Below are positions 27,735-38,072 of a DNA stretch of 64,000 nucleotides, piece after piece (position 1 is the first letter of the stretch; every line of letters starts with the position of its first letter). The notes below the pieces were generated by a model. It saw only the letters and a list, made by a program, of their open reading frames with translations. It was not told the DNA's origin and ran no database searches. Origin of the DNA: Hyphomicrobiaceae bacterium (GTDB lineage: Bacteria > Pseudomonadota > Alphaproteobacteria > Rhizobiales > Ancalomicrobiaceae); the NCBI GenBank assembly GCA_016793065.1, contig JAEULV010000003.1, positions 1 through 64,000 of the forward strand, given 5' to 3'. The position numbers and the translations under genes are program-made.

Positions 27735-29849
27735 GTGAGCGCATTGGCATCGCCGCGAACCGGACAGGATCGCCGCTGGCGGACGGGGCTTGCCGTCGGC
27801 GCGGTGGCGGCGGCGTTCGTGCTGTCGACGGCGATCGCCACCGGCGTGGCGTTCGTCGACCGACTCGGCCCGCTCGACCTGGCGCCGACGCGGGTGCATT
27901 CGCCGATCGTCGTCGACCGGTCCGGACAGCTGTTGCGGCCGTTCACCACGGCCGACGGCCGCTGGCGCCTGCCGGTCGGGGTCGACGATGTCGATCCGCG
28001 CTTCCTGGCCCTGCTGCAAACCTACGAGGACCGGCGCTTCCATCGCCATGGCGGCGTCGACTATGTCGCCATGGCGCGGGCGAGCTGGCAGATGCTGACC
28101 AGCCGGCGGGTGATTTCCGGCGGTTCGACGCTGACGATGCAGGTGGCGCGATTGCTGGAGCCGCGCGAGGAGCGCAGCCTTGCCGCCAAGGCGCGGCAGG
28201 TGGCGCGGGCCTGGCAGCTGGAAGGCCGGCTCGGCAAGGGCCGCATTCTAGATCTCTATCTGACGCTGGCGCCCTATGGCGGCAATATCGAGGGCATCCG
28301 CGCCGCGTCCTTCGCCTATTTCGGCAAGGAGCCGAAGCGGCTGTCGCTGGGCGAGGCGGCGCTGCTGGTGGCGCTGCCGCAATCGCCGGAAACGCGGCGG
28401 CCGGATCGTTCGCCGGCGCAGGCGCGCGCCGCGCGCGACCGGGTGATCGACCGGGCGCTTGCCGCCGGCACGGTGACGGCGCTGGAGGCGAACGACGCCA
28501 AGGCCGAGCCGGTGCCGCAGGCGCGCGCACCGTTTCCGATGCACGCGGCGCATCTGGCGGAAGCGCGGGTGGCGGCGCAGCCGAAGACGGCGATCCACCG
28601 CACCACCATCGACGCGTCATTGCAGATATCGCTGGAGGCGATGCTGCGCGACCGGGTGTCGCCGATGGGGCCGAAGCTGTCGGCCGGGGCGCTGGTCGTC
28701 GATGTCGCCAGCGGCGAGATCCGCGCATCGGTCGGGGGTGTCGACTATCTCTCGGGCGACCGGGCCGGCTCGCTCGACATGACGCGGGCGCTGCGTTCGC
28801 CCGGGTCGGCATTGAAGCCCTATGTCTATGCGATGGCGTTCGAAAGCGGGCTCGCCCATCCCGAGACCATCGTCGAGGACCGGCCGTCGCGGTTCGGGGC
28901 GTGGGCGCCGGAGAATTTCGACCTCACCTATCAGGGCACCCTGACGGCGCGGCGGGCGCTGCAGATGTCGCTGAATGTGCCGGCGGTCGACATGCTGGCC
29001 GAGGTCGGGCCGTTGCGGTTTCTCGCCCGGCTGAAGACGGCGGGGGCGGAGATCGCCATGCCCGACGCGTCGGCGCCGGGGTTGGCGGTGGTGCTCGGCG
29101 GGCTCGGCACCCGGCTCACCGATCTGGCGCGGCTGGCGACCGGGCTGGCGCGCGGCGGCGAGGTGATCGACCTCGTCGACCGGCCCGATGCGCCGCGGGC
29201 GACGCCGACGCGGATCTTCGATCCGGTGGCGGCCTGGTACATCTGGGACATCCTGAAATCGGCGCCGCCGCCGCCCAATGCCGCCTCGGGGCGGATCGCG
29301 TTCAAGACCGGCACGTCGTTCGGCTATCGCGACGCGTGGGCGATCGGCTACGACCGGCGGCAGGTGATCGCGATCTGGGTCGGGCGGCCGGACGGGATGT
29401 CGGTGCCGGGGCTGGTCGGGCGACAGGTGGCGGCGCCGCTGCTGTTCGAGGCCTATGCCCGCAGCGGCCAGCCGCCCGAGCCGATCGAGCGGCCGGCGGA
29501 TGTGCTGCTGGCGACGACGGCGACGCTGCCGCCGCCGTTGCGGCACCTGCGCTCGGATGTGCCGAAGACCATTGCCGCGACGACGGATGTGCCGTTGCGC
29601 ATCGCCTATCCGCCGGACGGGGCGCTGATCGACCTGGGGCTGAAACTGGCGGGGGGCATGGCCGAGCCGCTGGCGCTGAAGGCCTCGGGCGGGGTGCCGC
29701 CGTTGCGCTGGCTGGTCAACGGCGTGCCGGTCGGGGCGGCGGACGTGCGCCGGCAGGCGGCGTGGCAGCCGGACGGGGCCGGATTCGCCGAGGTTTCGGT
29801 GATCGACGCGCGCGGCGCGACGGCGTCGGCCTCGGTTCGCGTCGAGTGA
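27735..29849 (+). CDS. pbpC: Penicillin-binding protein 1C
   Basis: 704 residues from GTG 27735, 16 bases after the alpha-2-macroglobulin stop. One N-terminal membrane helix (about 17-37). Glycosyltransferase (GT51) motifs: YEDRRFHRHGGVD with the catalytic Glu, and GGSTLTMQVARLL. Transpeptidase motifs: SPGSALKPY (SxxK), SLN (SxN), KTGTSFGYRDAW (KTG). The C-terminal 90 residues match the PBP1C-specific domain (PPDGALIDL...LKASGGVPPLRWLVNG). It is a periplasmic peptidoglycan synthase thought to repair the wall where the alpha-2-macroglobulin acts. All active-site motifs are intact. Confidence 0.95.
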   Translation: MSALASPRTGQDRRWRTGLAVGAVAAAFVLSTAIATGVAFVDRLGPLDLAPTRVHSPIVVDRSGQLLRPFTTADGRWRLPVGVDDVDPRFLALLQTYEDRRFHRHGGVDYVAMARASWQMLTSRRVISGGSTLTMQVARLLEPREERSLAAKARQVARAWQLEGRLGKGRILDLYLTLAPYGGNIEGIRAASFAYFGKEPKRLSLGEAALLVALPQSPETRRPDRSPAQARAARDRVIDRALAAGTVTALEANDAKAEPVPQARAPFPMHAAHLAEARVAAQPKTAIHRTTIDASLQISLEAMLRDRVSPMGPKLSAGALVVDVASGEIRASVGGVDYLSGDRAGSLDMTRALRSPGSALKPYVYAMAFESGLAHPETIVEDRPSRFGAWAPENFDLTYQGTLTARRALQMSLNVPAVDMLAEVGPLRFLARLKTAGAEIAMPDASAPGLAVVLGGLGTRLTDLARLATGLARGGEVIDLVDRPDAPRATPTRIFDPVAAWYIWDILKSAPPPPNAASGRIAFKTGTSFGYRDAWAIGYDRRQVIAIWVGRPDGMSVPGLVGRQVAAPLLFEAYARSGQPPEPIERPADVLLATTATLPPPLRHLRSDVPKTIAATTDVPLRIAYPPDGALIDLGLKLAGGMAEPLALKASGGVPPLRWLVNGVPVGAADVRRQAAWQPDGAGFAEVSVIDARGATASASVRVE

Positions 29850-29996
29850 CGGGACCCGCGCGGTCGCGGCGCGGCTGTCAGCAAGTCTTCATCTAACCCC
29901 TTTCCCTTAAGCCATTCATTTGTCACGATGCCACAACCGGGCAGGACGGCTGACACAGCCGGTCCGCTCGCCCGAGGCAGAAGGCGGCAAACGACT

Positions 29997-30347
29997 ATGG
30001 GGCGTCTCACCACGCATGTGCTCGACACCGCGACCGGCCGGCCGGCAGCCGGGGTCCGCATCGATCTCGAAAGCATCGACCAGGGCGGAAAACCGCTGAA
30101 ATCCGTGGTCACCAACGCCGATGGCCGGGTCGACGGGGCGATCCTCGAGGGCGCCGCGATGGTGCCGGGGACCTATCAGCTGGTGTTCCACGCCGGCGAC
30201 TATCTGCGCGCCGGCGGGGTCGAGCTGCCGCGGCCGGCGTTCCTCGATGTGATTCCGATCCGATTCGGCATCGCCGACCCGCAGGCGCACTATCACGTGC
30301 CGCTGCTGATCTCGCCCTACGGCTATTCCACCTATCGGGGCAGCTGA
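29997..30347 (+). CDS. uraH: 5-hydroxyisourate hydrolase
   Basis: A 116-residue transthyretin-like enzyme of urate breakdown that opens 5-hydroxyisourate to OHCU. Diagnostic motifs: [19 protein letters not shown] at the N terminus (His of the active site), RVDGAI near the middle, and the C-terminal tetrapeptide YRGS preceded by [17 protein letters not shown]. The start is ATG 29997 rather than the upstream ATG 29928. It opens a purine catabolic cluster and lies 48 bases before xdhA. Confidence 0.96.
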   Translation: MGRLTTHVLDTATGRPAAGVRIDLESIDQGGKPLKSVVTNADGRVDGAILEGAAMVPGTYQLVFHAGDYLRAGGVELPRPAFLDVIPIRFGIADPQAHYHVPLLISPYGYSTYRGS

Positions 30348-30395
30348 TGGCTGATCGACCCGATCCCGCCGACAGCCGGCATTCTGGAGGTTCGC

Positions 30396-31883
30396 ATGCG
30401 TGACACGATCCGGTTCCTGCGGGCTGGCAAGGTGGTCGAGATCGCCGATTTCGCGCCGATGACGACCCTGCTCGATTACCTGCGGCTGTCTGAACGCGCC
30501 AGCGGCACCAAGGAAGGCTGCGGCGAGGGCGATTGCGGCGCCTGCACCGTCGCCCTGGGGCGGGTGCGCGACGGGGTGCTGACCTATGAGCCGGTCAATG
30601 CCTGCATCCTGCTGCTCGGGCAGGTGGACGGCGCCGACGTCGTGACGGTGGAGGATCTGGCCGACGGCACGGCGCTGCACCCGGTGCAGCAGGCGATGGT
30701 CGATACCCACGCCTCGCAATGCGGCTTCTGCACGCCGGGCTTCGTCATGAGCCTGTTCACGCTGCACCATGCCGGCTTCGCGCCGGGGCGGGCGGACGTG
30801 ACCGAGTGGATTGCCGGCAATCTCTGCCGCTGCACCGGCTACCGGCCGATCATCGACGCGGCGCTGGCGAGCTGCACCGGCACCGCGTCCGACCGCTTCG
30901 CCCGCGAGGAGGAGAACACCCGTGCGCTGCTCGACTTCATCAGCGACGAGCGCGACGTGTTCCTCGGCGACGACGACAGCTTCTTCGCGGCGCCGGCCTC
31001 GATCGACGCGCTGGCGGCGCTTTATGCGAGGCATCCGGATGCGACGCTGGTGGGGGGCGCCACCGACGTCGGCTTGTGGATCAACAAACAATTGCGGACG
31101 CTGCCGAAGATCATCTGGCTCGGGCGGGTGACCGGCCTCGACCGGGTGGAGGTCGGAGAATCCGGCGTGCTGATCGGCGCGGCGGCGACATTCGCCACGG
31201 CGGAAGCGGTGATGGCACGGCTCGACCCGGATGTGGGCGAGGTGTGGCGGCGGATCGGCTCGAAGCAGGTGCGCAGTTCCGGCACGGTCGGCGGCAATAT
31301 CGCCAACGGCTCGCCGATCGGCGATACGCCGCCTTTGCTGATCGCGCTCGGGGCGACGCTGGAATTGCGCAAGGGCGACGACGCGCGGGTGATGCCGCTG
31401 GAGGATTATTTCCTCGGCTACGGCAAGCAGGATCGCGGCAAGGGCGAATTCGTCTCCGGCGTGTTCGTGCCGTGGCTGGAGGATGCGCACGCGTTTCGCG
31501 CCTACAAGATCTCCAAGCGGTTCGATCAGGACATCTCGTCGGTGCTGGCGGCTTTCCGCCTGACGCTGGAGGGATCGGTGATCGTCGAGGCGCGCGTCGC
31601 GTTCGGCGGCATGGCGGCAACGCCGAAGCGGGCGACGGCGACGGAAGCGGCGCTGGTCGGGGCCGATCTCGGCCGGGCGGTCACCTGGGCGCCGGCGCTG
31701 GCGGCGCTGGCGCAGGATTTCCAGCCGATCAGCGACATGCGGGCCTCCGCCGCCTACCGGCAGGAGACAGCCAAGGCCTTGCTCGGCAAGGCCCTGGCGG
31801 AAGTCGCCGGCTCGCCGACCACCCGCACCCGGGTGCGGGGCATTCGCGAAGGCCAGGGAGGCGGATATGGACGGGTTGCCTGA
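30396..31883 (+). CDS. xdhA: Xanthine dehydrogenase small subunit (2Fe-2S and FAD)
   Basis: 495 residues. Residues 1-85 form a plant-type ferredoxin domain with CGEGDCGAC; the second 2Fe-2S cluster is in CGFCTPGF...CRCTGYRPI (about 108-150). The FAD domain follows (about 190-365, [33 protein letters not shown]), and a CO dehydrogenase flavoprotein C-terminal domain ends it. Electrons pass from the molybdenum site to NAD+. The split subunit organisation XdhA+XdhB is the normal bacterial form. Its end overlaps xdhB by 17 bases. Confidence 0.97.
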   Translation: MRDTIRFLRAGKVVEIADFAPMTTLLDYLRLSERASGTKEGCGEGDCGACTVALGRVRDGVLTYEPVNACILLLGQVDGADVVTVEDLADGTALHPVQQAMVDTHASQCGFCTPGFVMSLFTLHHAGFAPGRADVTEWIAGNLCRCTGYRPIIDAALASCTGTASDRFAREEENTRALLDFISDERDVFLGDDDSFFAAPASIDALAALYARHPDATLVGGATDVGLWINKQLRTLPKIIWLGRVTGLDRVEVGESGVLIGAAATFATAEAVMARLDPDVGEVWRRIGSKQVRSSGTVGGNIANGSPIGDTPPLLIALGATLELRKGDDARVMPLEDYFLGYGKQDRGKGEFVSGVFVPWLEDAHAFRAYKISKRFDQDISSVLAAFRLTLEGSVIVEARVAFGGMAATPKRATATEAALVGADLGRAVTWAPALAALAQDFQPISDMRASAAYRQETAKALLGKALAEVAGSPTTRTRVRGIREGQGGGYGRVA

Positions 31884-34347
31884 GACCGCGCCGGTGGAAC
31901 CGGAGAAGACCGGGGCCGGCACCGTTGCCGCCGATCCGACCGTCGCCGATGCGGTCGTCGCCGACGTCGCGGAGCTTGTCGGGGCAAGCGATCCGGCGGC
32001 GGCGCCCGACGTCGCGGCCGAGCTTGCCGCCGTTGCCAAGGCCTCGCCGGCGGCGGCGGAACTGCGGATCGTCGGCAAGGCGCGGCCGCATGAGAGCGCC
32101 GAGAAGCATGTCCAGGGCAGCGCGACCTATATCGACGACATTGCCGAGCCGCATGGAACGCTGCATATCGCGCCGGGCGGCAGCCCGGCGGCTTTGGGGC
32201 GAATCCTCGCGGTCGATCTCAGCGCGGTCGAGGCGGCGCCGGGCGTGGTGGCGGTTCTGACCCATGCCGACGTGCCGGGCCGCAACGATTGCTCGGCCTC
32301 GCCGCTCGGACCCGAGCCGGTATTCGCCGAGGATCGGGTCGAGTTCCACGACCAGGTGGTGTTCGCCGTGGTGGCGACGACGCGCGACGCGGCACGGCGT
32401 GCGGCGCGGCTGGCGCGGATCGAGATCGAGGCGGAGCGGCCGTTTGTCGATGTCGACGAGGCGCTGCTGGCCGATCAGGACCTGATGCCGGCCTATGAAT
32501 TCCGTCGCGGCCATCCGGAAATGACCATTGCCGGCGCGGCGCGGATGGTCGAGGGCACGTTCCGGCTCGGCGGACAGGAGCATTTCTATCTCGAACCGCA
32601 GATCGCGCTGGCGAGCCCGCGCGAGGGCGGCGAGATGCACGTGTTCTCGTCCACGCAGGGGCCGAGCGAGGTGCAGCACATCGTCGCGCGGGTGCTGGGC
32701 GTGCCGGACGCGGCGGTGGTCGCGGAGGTGCGGCGCATGGGCGGCGGCTTCGGCGGCAAGGAGAGCCAGGCGTCGCAATGGGCGGCGATCGCGGCGGTGG
32801 CGGCGGTGAAGACCGGGCGGCCGTGCAAGGTCCGGCTCGATCGCGACGCCGACTTCACCATGACCGGCAAGCGCCACGATTTCCGCTTCGGCTACAAGGT
32901 CGGCTTTTCCGAGGATGGCGTCATCGACGCCGTCGACACCGAACTCGCCGGGCGCTGCGGCTTCTCGCCGGACCTGTCGCTGCCGGTCAACGACCGGGCG
33001 ATGTTCCACACCGACAATGCCTATTACTATCCGCATGCGCGCATCCATTCGCGTCGGCTGAAGACCAACACTGTCTCCAACACGGCGTTTCGCGGGTTCG
33101 GCGGGCCGCAGGGCATGGTGCTGGCCGAGCGGATGCTCGATGCCGTTGCCTATTCGCTCGGACTCGATCCGTTCGACGTGCGGATGCGCAATCTCTATGG
33201 CGAGGGGCGCGACATCACCCCCTATGGCATGAAGGTCGACGACGACAGCCTGCCGAAGCTGATGACGCAGCTGGCGAAAACCGCCGACTATGCCGGCCGG
33301 CGCGCGGCGATCTCCGAGTTCAACGCCTCCAGCCGGATCCTGAAGAAGGGGCTGGCGCTGACGCCGGTCAAGTTCGGCATCTCGTTCACGCTCACCCACA
33401 TGAACCAGGCCGGCGCGCTGGTGCATGTCTATTCGGATGGCTCGATCACGGTGAACCATGGCGGCACCGAGATGGGGCAGGGGCTCTACGTCAAGGTGGC
33501 GCAGGTCGTCGCCGAGGAGTTCGGCGTCGACTTCGAGCGGGTGCGGGTGACGTCGACGGTGACGGACAAGGTGCCGAACACGGCGCCGACGGCGGCATCG
33601 TCGGGCACCGACCTCAACGGCGCGGCGGCGCGGGTGGCGGCGCGGGCGATCAAGAACCGGATCGCCGCCTATCTGGCGAAGAGCCAGGGCATCGACCCGG
33701 CGACAGTGACGTTCCACGACAACCGGGTCACGGCGGGCGCCAAGTCGCTGCCGTTTGCCGAGGTGGCGCGCACCGCCTACATGAACCGGATCAGCCTGTC
33801 GTCGACGGGACACTACCGCACGCCGCGGATCAGCTGGGACCGGCCGAAGGTGCGCGGCCGGCCGTTCTTCTACTTCTCCTGCGGCGCGGCGTGCTCGGAA
33901 GTGACCATCGACACGATGACCGGCGAGATGGTGGTCGACCGCGTCGACATCCTCCACGACGTCGGCAACTCGATCAATCCGGCGATCGACATCGGCCAGA
34001 TCGAGGGCGGCTTCGTCCAGGGCATGGGCTGGCTGACAACCGAGGAACTGGTGTTCGATGCCGACGGCCGGCTGCGGACGCACGCGCCGTCGACCTACAA
34101 GATCCCGACCGCGTCGGATGTGCCGGCGGATTTCAACGTCGCGCTGTTCGATGGCGGCGGCAATCGGGAAGAAACCATCTACCGGTCGAAGGCGGTGGGC
34201 GAGCCGCCGCTGATGCTGGCGATCTCGGTCTGGTGCGCCATCGCCAATGCCATCGCGACGATCCGGCCGGGGCGGGTGCCGGATCTCGACGCGCCGGCGA
34301 CGCCGGAGGCGATCATGCGGGCGGTCAAGGCGCAGCGGCAGGGGTGA
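31867..34347 (+). CDS. xdhB: Xanthine dehydrogenase large subunit (molybdopterin)
   Basis: 826 residues. After residue 68 the fold is standard: [38 protein letters not shown], the [11 protein letters not shown] substrate strand, and [10 protein letters not shown], with the base Glu in [10 protein letters not shown] near the C terminus. It hydroxylates hypoxanthine and xanthine to urate. The first about 68 residues are an Ala/Pro/Val-rich, low-complexity tail ([16 protein letters not shown]...) not seen in most homologues; an alternative start farther downstream could be argued, but GGGAGG sits just before ATG 31867. Confidence 0.96.
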   Translation: MDGLPETAPVEPEKTGAGTVAADPTVADAVVADVAELVGASDPAAAPDVAAELAAVAKASPAAAELRIVGKARPHESAEKHVQGSATYIDDIAEPHGTLHIAPGGSPAALGRILAVDLSAVEAAPGVVAVLTHADVPGRNDCSASPLGPEPVFAEDRVEFHDQVVFAVVATTRDAARRAARLARIEIEAERPFVDVDEALLADQDLMPAYEFRRGHPEMTIAGAARMVEGTFRLGGQEHFYLEPQIALASPREGGEMHVFSSTQGPSEVQHIVARVLGVPDAAVVAEVRRMGGGFGGKESQASQWAAIAAVAAVKTGRPCKVRLDRDADFTMTGKRHDFRFGYKVGFSEDGVIDAVDTELAGRCGFSPDLSLPVNDRAMFHTDNAYYYPHARIHSRRLKTNTVSNTAFRGFGGPQGMVLAERMLDAVAYSLGLDPFDVRMRNLYGEGRDITPYGMKVDDDSLPKLMTQLAKTADYAGRRAAISEFNASSRILKKGLALTPVKFGISFTLTHMNQAGALVHVYSDGSITVNHGGTEMGQGLYVKVAQVVAEEFGVDFERVRVTSTVTDKVPNTAPTAASSGTDLNGAAARVAARAIKNRIAAYLAKSQGIDPATVTFHDNRVTAGAKSLPFAEVARTAYMNRISLSSTGHYRTPRISWDRPKVRGRPFFYFSCGAACSEVTIDTMTGEMVVDRVDILHDVGNSINPAIDIGQIEGGFVQGMGWLTTEELVFDADGRLRTHAPSTYKIPTASDVPADFNVALFDGGGNREETIYRSKAVGEPPLMLAISVWCAIANAIATIRPGRVPDLDAPATPEAIMRAVKAQRQG

Positions 34348-34351
34348 GGCG

Positions 34352-35368
34352 ATGAAGCCGGTCTTCGCGACCCTGCGCGACATGGTCGCGGACCACGGCC
34401 GCGCCGGGATGGTCACGGTGGTGACGGCGCGCGGGTCGACACCGCGCGAGGTCGGGGCGCGGATTCTGGTGCGGCCGGACGGCGGGTTCAGCGGCACGAT
34501 CGGCGGCGGCACGCTGGAATGGCAGGCGCTGGCGCGGGCGCAGGCGATGCTGCGCGCCGCCGACCTTCCCGAATACGAGGTGCGGGCGTGGTCGCTCGGG
34601 CCGGATCTCGGCCAGTGCTGCGGCGGGCGGGTCGACCTCGGTTTCGAGCTGTTCGTCCGCGCCGATCTTGCCGAACTCGATCGGCTGGCCGTGGTCGAGG
34701 CGCGGGGCAACTGGCGCTGTCGCGGCCGGGTCGGCGCCGACGGGCGACTGCGGCGCGAGGCGCTCCGGGAGGACCAAGCCTCGCCGCTCGACGCGATGCC
34801 GGGCGTCGGCCTGCACCTCGCGAGTGACCGTGTCGTCGACGAGCGCTTCGCCGATGGACGGCGGACGGTGGTGCTTTATGGCGCCGGGCATGTCGGGCGG
34901 GCGCTGGTGCTGGCTTTCGCGCCATTGCCCTTCAGGTTGCTGTGGATTGACCCACGGCCTGATGCATTTCCGGGCATGACGCCCGCGAATGCACAGGCTA
35001 GGATTTCGGCATGTCCAGCGGAGGATCTGGCGAACGCGCCCGACGGGGCGTTCGTGCTCATCATGACCCATTCCCATGCGCTTGATCTCGACATAGCCCA
35101 CGCGGCGCTGACCGCCGGGCGCTTTCCATTCGTCGGGGTGATCGGCAGCGACAGCAAGCGGGCCCGCTTCGTCAAGCGGCTGAGGGAAATGGGACATTCG
35201 CTCGACGAGGCCCAGCGGCTCGTCTGTCCGATCGGCATTGCCGGGCTGTCGTCGAAGCTGCCGGCGGTGATCGCGGCCTCGGTCGTCGCCGACTGCCTGG
35301 GACGGGATCAGGTGTTGCGGGCGGCGGCGGATACCGGCACAATCCGGGCGATGGCGGAGCGCGGTTGA
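34352..35368 (+). CDS. xdhC: Xanthine dehydrogenase accessory protein
   Basis: 338 residues. XdhC loads the sulfurated molybdenum cofactor into XdhB. The N-terminal XdhC/CoxI domain is marked by VTARGSTPREVGARILV and GTIGGGTLEWQA, and LGPDLGQCCGGRVDL; the C-terminal Rossmann domain by VLYGAGHVGRALVL, FVLIMTHSHALD and VGVIGSDSKRARF. Starts four bases after xdhB. The stop overlaps the ABC gene start as TGATG, so the chaperone is co-translated with the importer. Confidence 0.95.
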   Translation: MKPVFATLRDMVADHGRAGMVTVVTARGSTPREVGARILVRPDGGFSGTIGGGTLEWQALARAQAMLRAADLPEYEVRAWSLGPDLGQCCGGRVDLGFELFVRADLAELDRLAVVEARGNWRCRGRVGADGRLRREALREDQASPLDAMPGVGLHLASDRVVDERFADGRRTVVLYGAGHVGRALVLAFAPLPFRLLWIDPRPDAFPGMTPANAQARISACPAEDLANAPDGAFVLIMTHSHALDLDIAHAALTAGRFPFVGVIGSDSKRARFVKRLREMGHSLDEAQRLVCPIGIAGLSSKLPAVIAASVVADCLGRDQVLRAAADTGTIRAMAERG

Positions 35369-36981
35369 TGGCGGTGGCGGGGGCGGAAATCGACATGGCC
35401 GGGGCAGGGACGCTGGATCGTTCGGTCGCCTCCAATGCCGCGACGGCGCTGATCGCGGCGCTCGGCATTTCCAAGCGCTTCGGCTCGACCCAGGCCAACG
35501 ACAAGGTCGACCTGATCATCCAGCCAGGCGAGATCCATGCCCTGCTCGGCGAAAACGGCGCCGGCAAGTCGACGCTGGTGAAGATCCTCTACGGCGCGCT
35601 GCAGGCCGATTCCGGCGCGCTGGTCTGGGAAGGCACGCCCGTCGCCATCGCCAATCCGGCCGCCGCGCGGGCGCTCGGCATCGGCATGGTGTTTCAGCAT
35701 TTCTCGCTGTTCGAGGCGCTGACGGTGGCCGAGAACATCGCGCTCGCCATGCCGGGCAAGCTCGACCTCGCCGGCCTGTCGAAGACCATCGCCGAGGTGT
35801 CGCAGGTCTACGGCCTGCCGCTGGTGCCGACGGCGCGGGTGGCCGACCTGTCGGTGGGCGAGCGCCAGCGCATCGAGATCGTCCGCGCCCTGTTGCAGGA
35901 GCCGAAGCTGTTGATCATGGACGAGCCGACCTCGGTGCTGACGCCGCAGGAAGCCGATCAGCTTTTCCTGACGCTGGAGCGGCTGAAGAGCGAGGGCAAG
36001 TCGATCCTCTACATCTCGCATCGGCTCGACGAGGTGAAGCGGCTGTGCGACGCGGCGACGATCATGCGGCACGGCAAGGTGGTCGGCCATGTCGATCCGC
36101 GCGCCGAGACGGCGGCGAGCCTCGCCCGGTTGATGGTCGGCGCCGACATTCATGTGGTCAAGGGCCGCGCGGCGCGGGATGCCGGCGCGGTCCGCTTCGC
36201 GCTGAGGCAACTGACATTGCCGAAGAACGGGCCGTTCTCGGTGGCGCTCGATCACATCGATCTTGAGGTTCGCGCCGGCGAGGTGGTGTGCATCGCCGGG
36301 GTGGCCGGCAATGGCCAGACCGAGCTGTTCGACGCGATCTCCGGCGAGCGCGTCGCGGCCTCGGCCGGCGCGGTGCTGATCGACGCCCAGCCTGTCGGCC
36401 GGCACGGGCCGAACGACCGGCGCCGGCGCGGCGCGGCGTTCGTCGCCGAGGAGCGGCTCGGCCATGGGGCGGTGCCGGTCAGGGTGCTGTCGGACAACGT
36501 GCTTCTGACCCGCCACGCCAGCGACGCCGGGTTGACCGGCGGCGGTTGGCTGTCGTTCCTGCGCAAGGGCGCGGCCAATGCGGTGGTCGACCGGGTGACG
36601 CAGGCCTATGACGTGCGCAAGGGCAAGCGCGATCCGGAAGCCCGGTCGCTGTCGGGCGGCAACCTGCAGAAATTCGTCGTCGGCCGCGAAATCGACCGCG
36701 CGCCGGGGGTGCTGGTGGTCAACCAGCCGACCTGGGGCGTCGACGCGGGCGCGGCGGCGCTGATCCGTCAGGCGCTCGTCGATCTCGCCGCCACCGGCTC
36801 GGCGGTGCTGGTGATCAGCCAGGATCTCGACGAAATCTTCGAAATCGCCGACCGCATTGCCGTCATCCACCACGGCGCGCTGTCGCCGGCCTATCCGGCG
36901 GCGACGATGACGCTGGAAAAGGTCGGCCTGCTGATGGGCGGCGCCCATCCGGAAAAGCTCGACACGGAAGGGCAGGGGTGA
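35368..36981 (+). CDS. BMP/nucleoside-type ABC transporter ATP-binding protein
   Basis: 537 residues with two nucleotide-binding domains. NBD1: Walker A GENGAGKST, signature LSVGERQRIEIVRAL, Walker B LLIMDEPTS. NBD2: degenerate Walker A (GVAGNGQTELFDAI), signature LSGGNLQKFVVG, Walker B VLVVNQPTWGVD; the degenerate second site is normal for this RbsA/NupA-like subfamily. Together with two permeases and a BMP-type binding protein it forms a nucleoside or purine importer. Start ATG 35368 in TGATG overlap with xdhC; a TTG at 35365 is in frame. Confidence 0.93.
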   Translation: MAVAGAEIDMAGAGTLDRSVASNAATALIAALGISKRFGSTQANDKVDLIIQPGEIHALLGENGAGKSTLVKILYGALQADSGALVWEGTPVAIANPAAARALGIGMVFQHFSLFEALTVAENIALAMPGKLDLAGLSKTIAEVSQVYGLPLVPTARVADLSVGERQRIEIVRALLQEPKLLIMDEPTSVLTPQEADQLFLTLERLKSEGKSILYISHRLDEVKRLCDAATIMRHGKVVGHVDPRAETAASLARLMVGADIHVVKGRAARDAGAVRFALRQLTLPKNGPFSVALDHIDLEVRAGEVVCIAGVAGNGQTELFDAISGERVAASAGAVLIDAQPVGRHGPNDRRRRGAAFVAEERLGHGAVPVRVLSDNVLLTRHASDAGLTGGGWLSFLRKGAANAVVDRVTQAYDVRKGKRDPEARSLSGGNLQKFVVGREIDRAPGVLVVNQPTWGVDAGAAALIRQALVDLAATGSAVLVISQDLDEIFEIADRIAVIHHGALSPAYPAATMTLEKVGLLMGGAHPEKLDTEGQG

Positions 36982-38072
36982 TGCGTCTCGTCCTGGAAAA
37001 GCGGCAGGAAGCGTCCGACTTGATGGCCTATGCCTCGCCGCTCATCGCGGTGGCGATCACCTTCGCGTTTTCGGCCATCGTGTTCGCGGCGATGGGCAAG
37101 CCGGTCGGTGCCAGCCTGTTCACCTATTTCATCGAGCCGCTGACCGACCTCAATTCCCTGCAGGAACTGGCGGTGAAGGCGACGCCGCTGGTGCTGATCG
37201 CGGTCGGGCTGTCGCTTTGCTACATCTCCAACAACTGGAACATCGGCGCCGAGGGCCAGTATGTGATGGGCGCGGTGTTCGGCTCCGGCGTGGCGCTGGC
37301 GGCACAAGGCACCATGAGCGGCCCGCACGTTCTTGCCGCCATGTTGGCCGCCGGCATTCTCGGCGGCATGCTGTGGGGGGCGCTGCCGGCGCTGCTCAAG
37401 GTGCGCTTCGGCGCCAGCGAGATCCTGACCAGCCTGATGCTGGTCTATGTCGCCGAGAAGGTGCTTGACTATCTGGTGCGCGGACCGTGGCGCGATCCCA
37501 AGGGCTACAATTTCCCCCAGTCTGTTGCCTTCGACACCACCGTGCCGGTCCTGTTCGAATCCGGTCGGCTGCACCTGGGCTCGGTCATCGCGCTCGGCGT
37601 CGTCATCGCCGCCTTCGTGCTGGTCGGGCGCACCCTCAAGGGCTTCGAGCTGCAGGTGGTGGGCCAGGCGCCGCGCGCCGCGCGCTTCGCCGGCTTCTCG
37701 CCGGCCCGGGCCACGCTCTTCGTCTTCGCCGTGTCGGGCGGGCTCGCCGGGCTTGCCGGCATCATCGAGGTCGCCGGGCCGATCGGCCAGCTGCAGCCGT
37801 CGATCTCGCCCGGCTACGGCTTTACGGCGATCATCGTGGCGTTTCTCGGCCGGCTCAACCCGATCGGCTGCCTGATCGCCGGCCTGCTGCTGGCGCTCAC
37901 CTATATCGGCGGCGAAAATGCGCAGATAGTGCTGAAACTGCCGCTCGATCTCACCAAGGTGATCCAGGGCTTTCTGCTGTTCGCGGTGCTCGCCTGCGAC
38001 AGCCTCATTCTCTACCGTCCGCGCCTGATCGCCGGCGGCTCGCACGGGGGCACGGCGCATGGGGCTCATTGA
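36981..38072 (+). CDS. BMP/nucleoside-type ABC transporter permease 1
   Basis: 363 residues with about ten membrane helices. The RbsC/BPD-type membrane core is visible: LVLIAVGLSLCYISNNWNIGAEGQY, then FGASEILTSLMLVYVAE, and the cytoplasmic GQAPRAARFAGFSPARATLFVF coupling region. Begins at ATG 36981, overlapping the ATP-binding gene stop (TGATG). Overlaps the next permease by 14 bases. Confidence 0.93.
   Translation: MRLVLEKRQEASDLMAYASPLIAVAITFAFSAIVFAAMGKPVGASLFTYFIEPLTDLNSLQELAVKATPLVLIAVGLSLCYISNNWNIGAEGQYVMGAVFGSGVALAAQGTMSGPHVLAAMLAAGILGGMLWGALPALLKVRFGASEILTSLMLVYVAEKVLDYLVRGPWRDPKGYNFPQSVAFDTTVPVLFESGRLHLGSVIALGVVIAAFVLVGRTLKGFELQVVGQAPRAARFAGFSPARATLFVFAVSGGLAGLAGIIEVAGPIGQLQPSISPGYGFTAIIVAFLGRLNPIGCLIAGLLLALTYIGGENAQIVLKLPLDLTKVIQGFLLFAVLACDSLILYRPRLIAGGSHGGTAHGAH

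Noticed and set aside
23243-27949. A very long open frame (over 1500 codons) on the minus strand opposite the alpha-2-macroglobulin gene
   Set aside because: It is the shadow of a GC-rich gene: low-complexity Arg/His/Asp content, no family features, and the plus-strand protein is unmistakable.
35368-36981. Degenerate Walker A in the second nucleotide-binding domain of the ABC protein as a loss of function
   Set aside because: The RbsA/NupA-type subfamily normally has one degenerate site.
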